Shown: positions 53,242-62,328, counted from the stretch's first letter. The stretch: DNA of 64,000 nucleotides from Niastella sp. OAS944 (GCA_024809215.1 JANUBW010000008.1:62001-126000); one strand, 5' to 3'. Made by a program: numbers and translations. The notes: generated by a model from the sequence alone, not told the origin.

Positions 53242-54891
53242 ATGGCCAAGCATATTTTTGTTACCGGTGGGGTAACTTCATCATTAGGAAAAGGGATTAT
53301 TGCAGCTTCGCTTGCAAAATTGTTGCAGGCGAGGGGATTGAGGGTAACAATTCAGAAGTTCGATCCTTACATCAACGTAGATCCGGGTACATTAAACCCA
53401 TACGAGCATGGCGAGTGTTATGTTACTGAAGATGGCGCCGAAACCGATCTTGACCTCGGTCACTACGAGCGTTTTCTGAATATTTTCACTTCACAGTCGA
53501 ACAACGTAACTACAGGCCGCATTTATCAAACAGTAATTAATAAAGAACGCGAAGGCGCTTTCCTGGGTAAAACCGTTCAGGTGGTTCCACATATTACCGA
53601 CGAAATTAAACGTCGCATGTTACTGTTGGGTACTACCGGACAGTACGATATTATTATTACCGAATTGGGTGGTACTGTAGGTGATATTGAAAGTCTTCCG
53701 TTCATTGAAGCATTGCGTCAGTTGCAGTGGGAGTTGCCCGAAGAAGATACGGTAGTAGTGCACCTGACCCTGATACCATACCTGAAAGCAGCTAAGGAAT
53801 TAAAAACAAAACCCACCCAGCACAGTATCAAAATGCTGAGCCAGGAAGGAGTTCACCCCGATATTATCGTGTGTCGTACTGAAAAAACACTGACACCCGA
53901 TCTGCGTCGTAAGATAGCCCTGTTCTGTAATGTAAAACAGGAAGCGGTAATTGAAGCTGCCGATGCGCCTACCATTTACGAAGTGCCATTGGCCATGATG
54001 CGCGAGAAGCTCGATCTTATTTGCTTAAAGAAACTCAACATCACCGATTTTCACGAACCCGATCTGCAAAAGTGGAAAGAGGTGTTGGATAAATTGAAAT
54101 ACCCCAAGAGCCAGGTTACTATTGGCCTTATTGGAAAATATATTGAGCTGCAGGATGCTTACAAATCGATACTTGAAGCATTTGTACATGCCGGCGCTTT
54201 GAATGAGTGCAAGGTGCAAATTCAAAACGTGCACAGTGAATTCATTACTCCGGAGAACGTAGGCGAAAAACTGGCTAACCTCGATGGGTTGCTGGTAGCG
54301 CCTGGTTTTGGCCACCGTGGGGTAGAAGGTAAGATCCTGGCTGTGAAATATGCGCGTGAGAACAAATTACCATTCTTTGGTATTTGTTTGGGTATGCAAA
54401 TGGCCGTTATCGAATTTGCCCGCAACGTATTGGGATTAAAAGACGCCCATTCAACCGAAATGAACAAGGACACCCCCGACCCCGTAATTGACCTTATGGA
54501 AGAGCAAAAGGCCGTTACCTCAAAAGGCGGTACTATGCGTTTGGGTGCTTATTCATGCGAAACAATTGAAGGCAGTTTGGCCCGTCAGATCTATAATAAA
54601 GAGATCATCAGCGAACGTCACCGTCACCGCTGGGAGTTTAATAACCGCTACCTGAACCAGTTTCAGGAGGCCGGTATGATTACGAGTGGCAAAAATGTTG
54701 AAAGCCAGCTGGTTGAAATAGTAGAACTGCCCTCGCACCCATTCTTTATTGGCGTTCAATACCACCCCGAATTAAAGAGCACGGTTGAAAATCCACACCC
54801 CATTTTTGTGAATTTCGTAAAGGCCGCCAAAGAGTACACCGAAAAAAAGGCCACAGTAAAGAACCCTTTGCTGCAAAGCGAAATGATATAA
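53242..54891 (+). CDS. pyrG: CTP synthase
   Basis: A 549-residue enzyme. The synthetase domain starts KHIFVTGGVTSSLGKGIIAA, with KFDPYINVDPGTLNP and ELGGTVGDIESLPFIEA. The glutaminase domain (about 290-540) has FGICLGMQMAVIEFARN with nucleophile Cys382 and YHPELKST with His/Glu. It makes CTP from UTP and glutamine. The gene is monocistronic and followed by a perfect long hairpin. Confidence 0.97.
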   Translation: MAKHIFVTGGVTSSLGKGIIAASLAKLLQARGLRVTIQKFDPYINVDPGTLNPYEHGECYVTEDGAETDLDLGHYERFLNIFTSQSNNVTTGRIYQTVINKEREGAFLGKTVQVVPHITDEIKRRMLLLGTTGQYDIIITELGGTVGDIESLPFIEALRQLQWELPEEDTVVVHLTLIPYLKAAKELKTKPTQHSIKMLSQEGVHPDIIVCRTEKTLTPDLRRKIALFCNVKQEAVIEAADAPTIYEVPLAMMREKLDLICLKKLNITDFHEPDLQKWKEVLDKLKYPKSQVTIGLIGKYIELQDAYKSILEAFVHAGALNECKVQIQNVHSEFITPENVGEKLANLDGLLVAPGFGHRGVEGKILAVKYARENKLPFFGICLGMQMAVIEFARNVLGLKDAHSTEMNKDTPDPVIDLMEEQKAVTSKGGTMRLGAYSCETIEGSLARQIYNKEIISERHRHRWEFNNRYLNQFQEAGMITSGKNVESQLVEIVELPSHPFFIGVQYHPELKSTVENPHPIFVNFVKAAKEYTEKKATVKNPLLQSEMI

Positions 54892-54916
54892 TAATTCCGT
54901 CGTTGCGTATATAGTT

Positions 54917-54962
54917 AAAATGTTAATAGATATGCTTTTAGCAGCATATCTATTAACATTTT
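54917..54962. terminator. 46-bp near-perfect palindrome after pyrG
   Basis: A 20-bp perfect stem (AAAATGTTAATAGATATGCT paired with its complement at 54943-54962), loop TTTAGC. AT-rich, with the final TTTT as its own tract; works in both orientations. It could be a terminator or a binding site; no gene follows before yidC's promoter. Confidence 0.7.
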
Positions 54963-55015
54963 GTAATAAAAATGCAGATCGGTTAACTAATAACTCAAAA
55001 ATTATAAGTTCCGAC

Positions 55016-55023
55016 TATCTTTG
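55016..55023 (+). promoter_or_regulatory. yidC: -7 element TATCTTTG for yidC
   Basis: TATCTTTG with mRNA start near 55030, 18 bp before the ATG at 55048. No TTTG at the -33 position. Confidence 0.6.
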
Positions 55024-55047
55024 CACCTCTTCTAAACTAGTAGTATA

Positions 55048-56880
55048 ATGAACATGGACCGCAATACGGTGATTGGCTTTGTGTTGTTAGCGCTTTTACT
55101 GTTTGGTTATCTTTTTATTTCTACCAAAAACAGTCACGAGTTACAGGCAAAAAAACAAAAGGAAGCAGATTCCACTGCACTGGTAAAACGTGTACGGGAT
55201 TCAATTGCCCAGGCTAACGATACCACCGCTAAGCTCACCACAGCTGTAGATTCGAACCAACTCCCAACACGCGGCGTTGAAGAATTAACAGTAGTTGAAA
55301 ATGAAGTAGTTAAAATAAGCTTTACCAATAAGGGCGGTCAGCCCAAAACGGTTGAGTTAAAAAGCTATAAATCGCTTTTAGACGGAAAGCCGGTAGTGCT
55401 CAACAGCCAGGCTTTTGACAAGTTCTCTTACCGCATCAATACAGGTAATAATAACTCAGCTGAAATAGCCGACCTGTATTTTAGCAAACCCCAGGTGGTA
55501 AAGAATGCTGATAACAGCCAAACGCTCACCTTTCAGTTACCAGTTCCTGGTCAGGGTACAGTGGCTCACCAGTTTACCATCAGGCCCAACGATTACCTCA
55601 TAGACTGGGGTGTTCAAATGGCCGGTGCCGATAAAATGCTTACCGGCGGTAGCTTTAACCTGGTATGGCAACAACAACCCAGCCAGCATGAAACTGATGT
55701 AAAGTATGAGCGTACGCAAACCACTGTTGGTTATTATGAAGACAACGAGTTTGATTATGTTCAAACAAAATCGGCCAAAGCATTGGAAAAACCGGTGCAA
55801 TGGGTAAGCGTATCGCAACAGTTCTTCAATACCACACTTATTGCTGCCAAAGAGAAATTCACTTCTGGCGATATTAAGTTCATCAAAAATGCTGAGGATA
55901 CAACTACCAAAATAGCCGAGGTTACTACAACCCTGCATACAAAAGTGCCATTAGGTGCTAATGCCGCATTACCGTTGCAGTTATATTTCGGTCCAAACGA
56001 TTACGGTATTCTGCGCAAGCATAAGAACGAGATCCCCGAAATGGATAAGATCGTGAACCTGGGTCGTGATATGTATGCTTTTGTACGCCCCATCAACAAG
56101 TACATTGTGATGCCGGTGTTCGGTTTCTTCAAAAGCTTTGTTGGTAGCTTAGGTATTGCCATCTTATTGCTCACGTTATTCATTCGTTTGCTCACTTCAC
56201 CGCTGGTATATACCAGTTACCTGAGTGGTGCTAAAATGAAAGCGTTACGTCCCGAAATTGATAAGCTGAAAGAGAAATACAACAACGACCAACAACAGGT
56301 GGGCGTTGAGCAAATGAAATTGTTCCGCGAAGCTGGTGTGAATCCGTTAGGAGGTTGTATTCCTGCCTTGTTGCAGATCCCTATCTTCTTTGCATTGTAT
56401 AGTTTCTTTAACTCGAATATTGATCTGCGTGGGGTTAACTTCCTGTGGGCCGATAACCTGGCGGCATACGATGCCGTGTTGCGTTGGGGCTTTCACCTGC
56501 CAGGTTTGGGTAATCACCTGAGCTTGTTCACCATCACTGCGGTGTTGACCAGTTTCCTGATCTCTATTTATAACATGAACATGACGCCCGATCAAAACAA
56601 TCCGGCGCTCAAGTACATGCCTTATATTTTCCCATTCATTCTGTTGTTTGTGTTTAATGGTTTGCCGGCGGCCCTTACGTGGTATTATACCGTGTCGAAC
56701 CTGATAACGCTGATACTGCAGTTCGTTATTCAGAACTACATTATTGACCACGACAAGATCCTGGCGAAAATCGATGAGAACCGTAAGAAACCTAAGGGTA
56801 AATCGAAGTGGCAGGAAAGGCTGGAGCAGATGCAGGCTGCACAGGCCGAAGCGCAGAAGGCCCGCGGGGGGAAGAAGTAG
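55048..56880 (+). CDS. yidC: Membrane protein insertase YidC
   Basis: A 610-residue Oxa1-family insertase. N-terminal helix (VIGFVLLALLLFGYLF), a large periplasmic beta domain (about 60-350), and five conserved helices: YIVMPVFGFFKSFVGSLGIAILLLT, GGCIPALLQIPIFFALYSFF, and ALTWYYTVSNLITLILQF, ending in a Lys-rich cytoplasmic tail. It inserts proteins into the inner membrane with or without Sec. The strong terminator at 56902 ends the gene. Confidence 0.95.
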   Translation: MNMDRNTVIGFVLLALLLFGYLFISTKNSHELQAKKQKEADSTALVKRVRDSIAQANDTTAKLTTAVDSNQLPTRGVEELTVVENEVVKISFTNKGGQPKTVELKSYKSLLDGKPVVLNSQAFDKFSYRINTGNNNSAEIADLYFSKPQVVKNADNSQTLTFQLPVPGQGTVAHQFTIRPNDYLIDWGVQMAGADKMLTGGSFNLVWQQQPSQHETDVKYERTQTTVGYYEDNEFDYVQTKSAKALEKPVQWVSVSQQFFNTTLIAAKEKFTSGDIKFIKNAEDTTTKIAEVTTTLHTKVPLGANAALPLQLYFGPNDYGILRKHKNEIPEMDKIVNLGRDMYAFVRPINKYIVMPVFGFFKSFVGSLGIAILLLTLFIRLLTSPLVYTSYLSGAKMKALRPEIDKLKEKYNNDQQQVGVEQMKLFREAGVNPLGGCIPALLQIPIFFALYSFFNSNIDLRGVNFLWADNLAAYDAVLRWGFHLPGLGNHLSLFTITAVLTSFLISIYNMNMTPDQNNPALKYMPYIFPFILLFVFNGLPAALTWYYTVSNLITLILQFVIQNYIIDHDKILAKIDENRKKPKGKSKWQERLEQMQAAQAEAQKARGGKK

Positions 56881-56901
56881 ATTGATTTTATTTCATCATA
56901 G

Positions 56902-56937
56902 TAAAGTGAGTTTCTTTTTAGAAGCTCACTTTTTTTG
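56902..56937 (+). terminator. Terminator after yidC
   Basis: Stem AAAGTGAG(T)TTCT, loop TTTT, AGAAGCTCACTTT, then TTTT. Confidence 0.85.
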
Positions 56938-56952
56938 TGGGGCGGTTTTGAG

Positions 56953-57220
56953 TAGGGAGTTGAAAAGTTGATAAAGGTGATGAAGTTGATAGAGGTAAGG
57001 AAAATTTTTGGAGGGGGCCTTTTCACGTTTCACGTTTGCCGTTTCTCAATAATCGCGAGCCCAGAAGTATCGGACACCATTGCCGTTTCACGACTTGCCG
57101 CGAGCCCCCGGAATTTCGGAAACCCACTCACCACTTGCTTACACGGTCTAAAACGGAAACAGAGAAATGCCGCACATAGGACCTTGTCAACCCGTCAACC
57201 TCTTAACTAGTCAACTTCCC
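56953..57220. repeat. Word-repeat spacer 12 (GTTGATA, GTTTCACG, ATTGCCG words)
   Basis: Begins with AGTTGAAAAGTTG and GATAAAGGTGATG; then TTCACGTTTCACGTTTGCC; AATCGCGAGCCC; CATTGCCGTTTCACG; CGCGAGCCCCCGGAATTTCG; and at the end CGTCAACCTCTTAACTAG with GTCAACTT. The CGAGCC...TTTCGGAAACC stretch also occurs in spacer 4. Confidence 0.85.
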
Positions 57221-57362
57221 CCTTCATGACATAAAAGCTTCATTTTTAACAAATTTATCTATAAAGTACTCTTTTACTTTTTAAAAATTACCAGGTCTTT
57301 GTATTTTACGCAGCAACTATTATCACCTTGTCCGCATCTTGCTATAATTACAACCGTAGATC

Positions 57363-58028
57363 ATGAAAAAAGAATTTGCAATACTGTTAACTGTTTGTTT
57401 GGGAACGCTTTATACCGCCAACGCGCAGCGTAAGGTGAGCGAGCTTACCATGGTGTATGATGCCAGTATTTCAAGCGGAAGCAAAGAGCCTAAACTGGCC
57501 GACGCATTTGACGGCCATACCAAAACAATATATGTAAAAGGTAACATGAGCCGGGCCGAACTGGCCAGCGCCTTGTTCTCTTCAGCTACTATTCACGACT
57601 CTAAGGCCGGAACATCAGTGGTATTAAGGGAAGTGAGCGGGCAGAAGCTACTGATCAGAATGACCAATGAGAATTGGGTAGAAAATAATAAACGCTACGA
57701 TGGAATAACTTTCGCCAATACGAGCGATACAAAGACCATTGCCGGTTATAACTGTATTAAAGCGGTGGCAACTTTCCCCGACGGAACCACCTTTACCGTG
57801 TATTATACGCCGGATATTGTTCCTGAGAACAAGGACTATGAATACCTGTTCAAGAACCTGAATGGCCTGCCGCTTGAATATGAGCTGGTTCAGGGTAAAC
57901 TCACCATCAAATACACCGTGTCAAAAATTAATTTGAACCCGGTACCGGCTTCTAAATTCGACATACCTAAATCAGGCTACCGCGAAATGACCTATGAAGA
58001 GAGTAAAAAAATGAACGTAAGTAATTGA
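57363..58028 (+). CDS. Exported protein related to the GLPGLI group
   Basis: A 221-residue protein with signal peptide (FAILLTVCLGTLYTANAQ, about 5-22). SELTMVYDASISSGS, then KTIAGYNCIKAVATFPDGTTFTVYYTPDI, and NLNGLPLEYEL near the end follow the layout of GLPGLI proteins (the NGLPLEYE stretch takes the place of the GLPGLI motif). The family is secreted in Bacteroidota with unknown activity. It converges with the gene at 58052. Confidence 0.7.
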   Translation: MKKEFAILLTVCLGTLYTANAQRKVSELTMVYDASISSGSKEPKLADAFDGHTKTIYVKGNMSRAELASALFSSATIHDSKAGTSVVLREVSGQKLLIRMTNENWVENNKRYDGITFANTSDTKTIAGYNCIKAVATFPDGTTFTVYYTPDIVPENKDYEYLFKNLNGLPLEYELVQGKLTIKYTVSKINLNPVPASKFDIPKSGYREMTYEESKKMNVSN

Positions 58029-58032
58029 TCGG

Positions 58033-58070
58033 GATCTGGTTAAAAACCGGATTATTTCCGGAACCGGATC
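58033..58070. terminator. Nested hairpin between convergent genes
   Basis: Outer stem GATCTGGTT / AACCGGATC and inner stem CCGGA / TCCGG; overlaps the 3' end of the leftward gene. Confidence 0.55.
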
Positions 58071-58414
58071 TTCAGATCAAAAGCGTTCAGGTTGTTGCGA
58101 TTGTACGATGATCTATCAGGGGTAACATTTACCCGGTTTTGGCTGTTATAAGGTAGAATAAATACCTTATTGCCTTGCTGATACGTTACCACCGTACTGC
58201 GTGTGATGTAGTTGTTGGCGCGCACACTGTTGAATGTGTGGCTGCCTGTGTAAGCAGGACCGGCTTTCAATGTAAAGCCATTAGTCGTTCTGATAGGAGT
58301 AAAATCGGGTTTGCGAAGTGTCTCCGCTTTCTTTTTGTCACCACCTCCGCTGCTCGCCAGCGCAAGCGCAAATACCCCGATCATCGCACAACTGATGATG
58401 GTCTTTTTAAGCAT
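58052..58414 (-). CDS. Small exported protein
   Basis: A 120-residue protein, start ATG at 58414. Signal peptide (MLKKTIISCAMIGVFALALA) followed by SSGGGDKKKAE. The mature part is rich in Asn, Thr and Arg (TRSTVVTYQQGNKVFILPYN, then KIRFRK at the end), a likely small beta protein of the periplasm. No family recognised. An 11-residue longer start exists but would disturb the signal. Confidence 0.65.
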   Translation of the reverse strand: MLKKTIISCAMIGVFALALASSGGGDKKKAETLRKPDFTPIRTTNGFTLKAGPAYTGSHTFNSVRANNYITRSTVVTYQQGNKVFILPYNSQNRVNVTPDRSSYNRNNLNAFDLKIRFRK

Positions 58415-58777
58415 GTGGTTAAGTTTTAGCGTAGAGTTCACTTGCATATTGAGTACAAAAATATAAAAAAATATTTACTTTTTTTTAACCCCGTGGATTA
58501 AAGTTTATACTATCCTTAACGAATGAGATACATAAATGTTACGGATTTCATAAAGAAAGGGTTGGTTTTTTTACAATTTTTTGATTGGTATTTGTAACGT
58601 GTTGCTAACCAGCTGTAAATGTTTTTCTGACCCTTATAGAAGGTACCTAATGCTTGTTAGTAAATACTACAATTAGCTAAGGGTAAGTATTTATAATTAT
58701 TGTCCACATGTGTCAAAAATTAAAATTGGTATACATCGGCGAAAATCCTATTTTACATTAACCTACTATTTAAAAGA
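58415..58777. other. AT-rich intergenic region upstream of the TPR gene
   Basis: Very AT-rich, several poly-T and poly-A runs; no gene. A divergent promoter pair is probable but not resolved. Confidence 0.35.
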
Positions 58778-60199
58778 ATGAGAGAAAATCCGTTTCGTCA
58801 GGATAATGAAGAAATCAGGGAGTTAGTTAAGCAGTTTCAGAACCTTAAAGCGGGGCGCGGTAATTCTTTCCTTGAAGAAGAGGCCTTCGAAAAGATCATA
58901 GATTATTTTGATGACGTGGAGGATTTGCCGCAAGCTTTGGAGGCCGCTGAAATGGGCATTGAACAATATCCCTATTCGTCGGCATTACTAATTAAAAAAG
59001 CCGACCTGTTAATAGCTACCCGGCACTATAATGAAGCGCTCGAAATACTCAATCACGCCGAGTTGCTCGATAGCAACGATATTAACCTGTACATTTTAAA
59101 AACAGATGTTTACCTGGCGCTCGACCAGCAGGAGAAAGCCGTAGAGCTTTTAGAGAATGCCCTGCAGTTGTTCGAAGGCCAGGAACGTATAGAATTGCTG
59201 TTTGAGCTGGCCGATGTGTACGACGATTACGAGGAGTTCGACAAGATCTTCGACTGCCTGAAACTTATTCTTGAACAGGAGCCCACCAATGAGGAAGCCT
59301 TGTACAAGATCTGTTTCTGGACCGACTTCACCGGCCGCAACGAGGAAAGCATTACGCTGCATACGCACATTATTGATGAAAACCCATACAGTGAGCTGGC
59401 CTGGTTTAACCTGGCTGCAGCTTTTCAGGGTTTAAAACTCTACGAAAAGGCCATTGACGCCTATAAGTATGCAGTTGCCATCGACGAAAAGTTCGATTAT
59501 GCTTATCGCAATATGGGCGATGCCTATATTCGCCTTCGTAAGTATAAAGATGCCATAGAAGTGCTTGAAAAAGTACTGGAGCTTTCGCGGCCCGAAGATG
59601 TGATCTATGAAGCTATTGGCCACTGCTACGATCGTATGAAGAACTATGCACAGGCCCGCTTCTATTATCGCAAGGCATCGCATCTGAACCAGGGCGATAG
59701 CAAGTTGTACTATAAGATCGCCTGCACTTATATTAATGAAGAGCAATACTCAATGGCCGTTAAACAGCTGGAAAGTGCTATGCAAATACATCGCTTACAG
59801 CCTGAGTATAACCTGGCTATGGGCGAGTGTAAAATGCAGTTAGGCGATTATAAAGAAGCTATACAATATTTTTCTAATGTTGTAAGGCAACGGCCGCGCA
59901 ATATTTCAAGTTGGGAAGCATTGATCCGCTGTTTATACCAGGGCGAATTTTACGAAGAAGCGCTGGAGCAGGTAAAAGCGGCCATAAAGATCACTGAAGG
60001 AAAACCCATTTTCCTGTATTACCTCAGCGCCATTTACCTGGCATTGGGCAAAACCAAGGAAGCCCTGTTGCAACTGGAATCGGCGCTTACAGCTTCACCA
60101 AAACTGCTGAAGAAGCTGATACACCTGAACCCCGCTATTTTGCGGCATCAGTTGGTAATAGAAGTGATAGCCCATCATAAGAAGAGTAATAAACAATAA
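58778..60199 (+). CDS. Tetratricopeptide-repeat protein
   Basis: A 473-residue soluble protein made of about 11 TPR units: NPYSELAWFNLAAAFQGLKLYEKAIDAY, cut here as NPYSELAWFNLAAAFQGLK, and FDYAYRNMGDAYIRLRKYKD are clear examples, each with the W/L-G-Y-A-F-A-P pattern. N-terminal part (residues 1-55) is acidic. No signal peptide. TPR proteins act as scaffolds for protein complexes; in this group they have been linked with gliding or cell envelope work but nothing here proves it. Confidence 0.88.
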   Translation: MRENPFRQDNEEIRELVKQFQNLKAGRGNSFLEEEAFEKIIDYFDDVEDLPQALEAAEMGIEQYPYSSALLIKKADLLIATRHYNEALEILNHAELLDSNDINLYILKTDVYLALDQQEKAVELLENALQLFEGQERIELLFELADVYDDYEEFDKIFDCLKLILEQEPTNEEALYKICFWTDFTGRNEESITLHTHIIDENPYSELAWFNLAAAFQGLKLYEKAIDAYKYAVAIDEKFDYAYRNMGDAYIRLRKYKDAIEVLEKVLELSRPEDVIYEAIGHCYDRMKNYAQARFYYRKASHLNQGDSKLYYKIACTYINEEQYSMAVKQLESAMQIHRLQPEYNLAMGECKMQLGDYKEAIQYFSNVVRQRPRNISSWEALIRCLYQGEFYEEALEQVKAAIKITEGKPIFLYYLSAIYLALGKTKEALLQLESALTASPKLLKKLIHLNPAILRHQLVIEVIAHHKKSNKQ

Positions 60200-60225
60200 G
60201 CTATTGACAATATGCAATAGGGTAG

Positions 60226-60260
60226 GCGTTCCGACCGATCGGAACGCTTTGCTTTTTTTG
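60226..60260 (+). terminator. Terminator after the TPR gene
   Basis: 9-bp stem GCGTTCCGA, loop CCGA, TCGGAACGC, then TTTGCTTTTTTT. Confidence 0.92.
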
Positions 60261-60457
60261 TTCATTGCCCATTGCCATTTGCCAATTGATTTTAATTTCC
60301 TTTTAACTGCCTCAATTTTATTGTTAATTCCACGTTTATGCCGGGCAAGGCAGGCAATTGACAGTGATTACACTTAATTGCTAATTGTTTTGCATATACG
60401 CTGGCCGCCGGAATTTTGTTATGATTTTAACCATGTGCCTTGTATGTGGTTTTCCAT

Positions 60458-60465
60458 TATTTTTG
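60458..60465 (+). promoter_or_regulatory. -7 element TATTTTTG for comA
   Basis: Fits TAnnTTTG and lies 36 bp before the ATG at 60502; -33 spacing is poor. Confidence 0.4.
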
Positions 60466-60501
60466 CGGCGGCTTTAAAATTGTTGCACAAAAAAACAAGG
60501 A

Positions 60502-61275
60502 ATGAATTTTAACCTCACACAGATCCCCGACAGGATTAAGAAACCACGCAACAGCGGTATTACCATGGTAATGGATAAAGGCCTCAGCATTCCGGAAGCG
60601 CAAAATATGATGAGCGTGGGACACCCGCACATCGATATTGTTAAGCTTGGCTTTGGCACTTCGTTCGTAACACCCAACCTGCGCGAAAAGATTGAAGTTT
60701 ACAAGTCGTACGATATTCCCGTTTATTTTGGCGGCACTTTGTTTGAGGCGTTCCTGATCCGTAACCAGTTCAATGATTACATCAGCGTATGTAAAGACTA
60801 TGATATATCATACATGGAGGTAAGCGATGGATCTATCAATATACCTCATGCTGAAAAATGCGGTTATATTGAAAAGCTGGCAAAGCATGGAACGGTATTG
60901 AGTGAAGTGGGAAGTAAAGATGCCGCTCATATTATCCCTCCTTACAAATGGATTGAACTGATGCGTGCCGAACTGGATGCCGGTTCAACCTATGTGATCG
61001 CCGAAGCCCGCGAAGCCGGTAACGTAGGTATTTACCGTGGAAGCGGTGAAGTACGTGAAGGCCTGGTACAGGAGATCCTTACACAAATACCCGGTGAAAA
61101 GATCCTTTGGGAAGCGCCACAAAAAGCACAGCAATTGTACTTTATTGAACTGCTGGGCTGTAATGTGAACCTGGGTAATATTGCACCTACCGAAGTAATT
61201 CCGTTAGAAACAATGCGTATTGGCCTGCGTGGCGATACATTCAATTTGTTCCTGAATGGTAACGGACAGAAGTGA
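60502..61275 (+). CDS. comA: Phosphosulfolactate synthase
   Basis: A 257-residue ComA-family TIM barrel. Conserved segments: KPRNSGITMVMDKGLS, HIDIVKLGFGTSFV, VYFGGTLFEAFL, SYMEVSDGSINIP, VLSEVGSKDAAHI and VIAEAREAGNVGIYRGSG. It adds sulfite to phosphoenolpyruvate. Archaea use it for coenzyme M; many Chitinophagaceae make sulfonolipids, and a sulfolactate or cysteate precursor could come from this step. That link is inference, because the other pathway genes are not in the window. Confidence 0.92.
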   Translation: MNFNLTQIPDRIKKPRNSGITMVMDKGLSIPEAQNMMSVGHPHIDIVKLGFGTSFVTPNLREKIEVYKSYDIPVYFGGTLFEAFLIRNQFNDYISVCKDYDISYMEVSDGSINIPHAEKCGYIEKLAKHGTVLSEVGSKDAAHIIPPYKWIELMRAELDAGSTYVIAEAREAGNVGIYRGSGEVREGLVQEILTQIPGEKILWEAPQKAQQLYFIELLGCNVNLGNIAPTEVIPLETMRIGLRGDTFNLFLNGNGQK

Positions 61276-61425
61276 GGTAGGAAATAGGACGTAAGAAGTA
61301 AGAGTTTTAAATTTCGGAGTTCCAGATAGGCAATCGGCAGTCAGTGATAGCGGCTTTCACGTTTCACGTTTGTCGTTTCACGATTGCCGATTGCCGATAA
61401 ATTTCGCGAGGCAAAAAATAAATAA
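61276..61425. repeat. Word-repeat spacer 13 (GTAAGAAGTAAG, GTTTCACG, GATTGCCG words)
   Basis: ACGTAAGAAGTAAGAG; TTTCACGTTTCACGTTTGTC; CACGATTGCCGATTGCCG; ending AATTTCGCGAGGC. It shares words with spacers 4, 7, 11 and 12. Confidence 0.8.
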
Positions 61426-61436
61426 AGACATCTGAG

Positions 61437-62171
61437 ATGAGAAGATATGGCTTGATTGGCTACCCGTTGAGCCATTCATTTTCACAGAAGTATTTTACTG
61501 ATAAGTTTCAGCAGGAAGGCATCACCGGTTGTGTGTATGAGAACTTTCCGCTGGCCAGCATCGATGAATTTGCCGCACTTATTCAAAATAACCCCAACCT
61601 GAATGGGTTGAACGTTACTATTCCGTATAAAGAGAAAGTAATTCCCTTCCTTACCGCCCAAAGCAATGTAGTTAAAACTATAGGCGCCTGTAATTGCATT
61701 AGAATTGAGAACGGTGAGTTAACCGGTCATAATACCGATGTGGTGGGTTTTGAAGAATCGTTACGTCCGCTGTTACAGGCACATCATAAAAAGGCGCTGG
61801 TGCTGGGCACCGGTGGCGCTGCCAAAGCCGTGCATTATGTGCTCGATAAACTGGGCATTGCTTTTTATGAAGTTTCCCGTACGCCCGCCACTGCCCGCCA
61901 GATCTCGTATCAACAGGTTGATGAGGCCATTATAAAAGAACATGAGGTTATCATCAATACCAGTCCGCTGGGAATGTACCCCAGGGTAGATGAATGCCCG
62001 CCATTGCCTTACCAGGCGCTTACTTCAAAACATTATTTGTTCGATCTGGTATATAACCCCGCCAAAACATTATTTCTGCAAAAAGGAGAGGAGCAGGGCG
62101 CTGCCATTAAGAATGGCCACGATATGCTTATTATTCAGGCAGAGGAGAGTTGGAGGATTTGGAATGCATAA
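61437..62171 (+). CDS. aroE: Shikimate dehydrogenase
   Basis: A 244-residue AroE, slightly short of the usual 270 but complete. GYPLSHSFSQKYF binds shikimate, NGLNVTIPYKEKV with catalytic Lys65, GHNTDVVGF with Asp101, and LVLGTGGAAKAVHYVLDKLG as the NADP loop. It reduces dehydroshikimate in aromatic amino-acid synthesis. It stands between two word-repeat spacers. Confidence 0.94.
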   Translation: MRRYGLIGYPLSHSFSQKYFTDKFQQEGITGCVYENFPLASIDEFAALIQNNPNLNGLNVTIPYKEKVIPFLTAQSNVVKTIGACNCIRIENGELTGHNTDVVGFEESLRPLLQAHHKKALVLGTGGAAKAVHYVLDKLGIAFYEVSRTPATARQISYQQVDEAIIKEHEVIINTSPLGMYPRVDECPPLPYQALTSKHYLFDLVYNPAKTLFLQKGEEQGAAIKNGHDMLIIQAEESWRIWNA

Positions 62172-62308
62172 TTAGCAAATGTGATAATGTGCTAATGTGA
62201 TAATGAAATACAGCTTCGCGCTTTCGCCTGTATTTCCCTGTAACCTGCAACTTGAAACCTGCAACCTGTATTTGCATTCCCGGCAACAGGTATCCGGTAA
62301 CCGGTAAC
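62172..62308. repeat. Word-repeat spacer 14 (GTGATAATG and AACCTGCAAC words)
   Basis: AATGTGATAATGTGC with TAATGTGATAATG and GAAATACAGC linker; CCTGTATTTCC; then GTAACCTGCAACTTG and AAACCTGCAACCTG; CTGTATTTGC; ending CGGTAACCGGTAAC. Confidence 0.85.
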
Positions 62309-62328
62309 ACACAACTATATACTTAATT

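Larger units (their letters stand above)
56881..57362. other. Region between yidC and the next gene
   Basis: Terminator then spacer 12; 57225-57362 has no clear promoter match and no gene. Confidence 0.4.
60200..60501. other. Intergenic region before comA
   Basis: Contains the terminator at 60226, a short ATTGCC word block (60263-60288) and the promoter at 60458. Confidence 0.5.
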
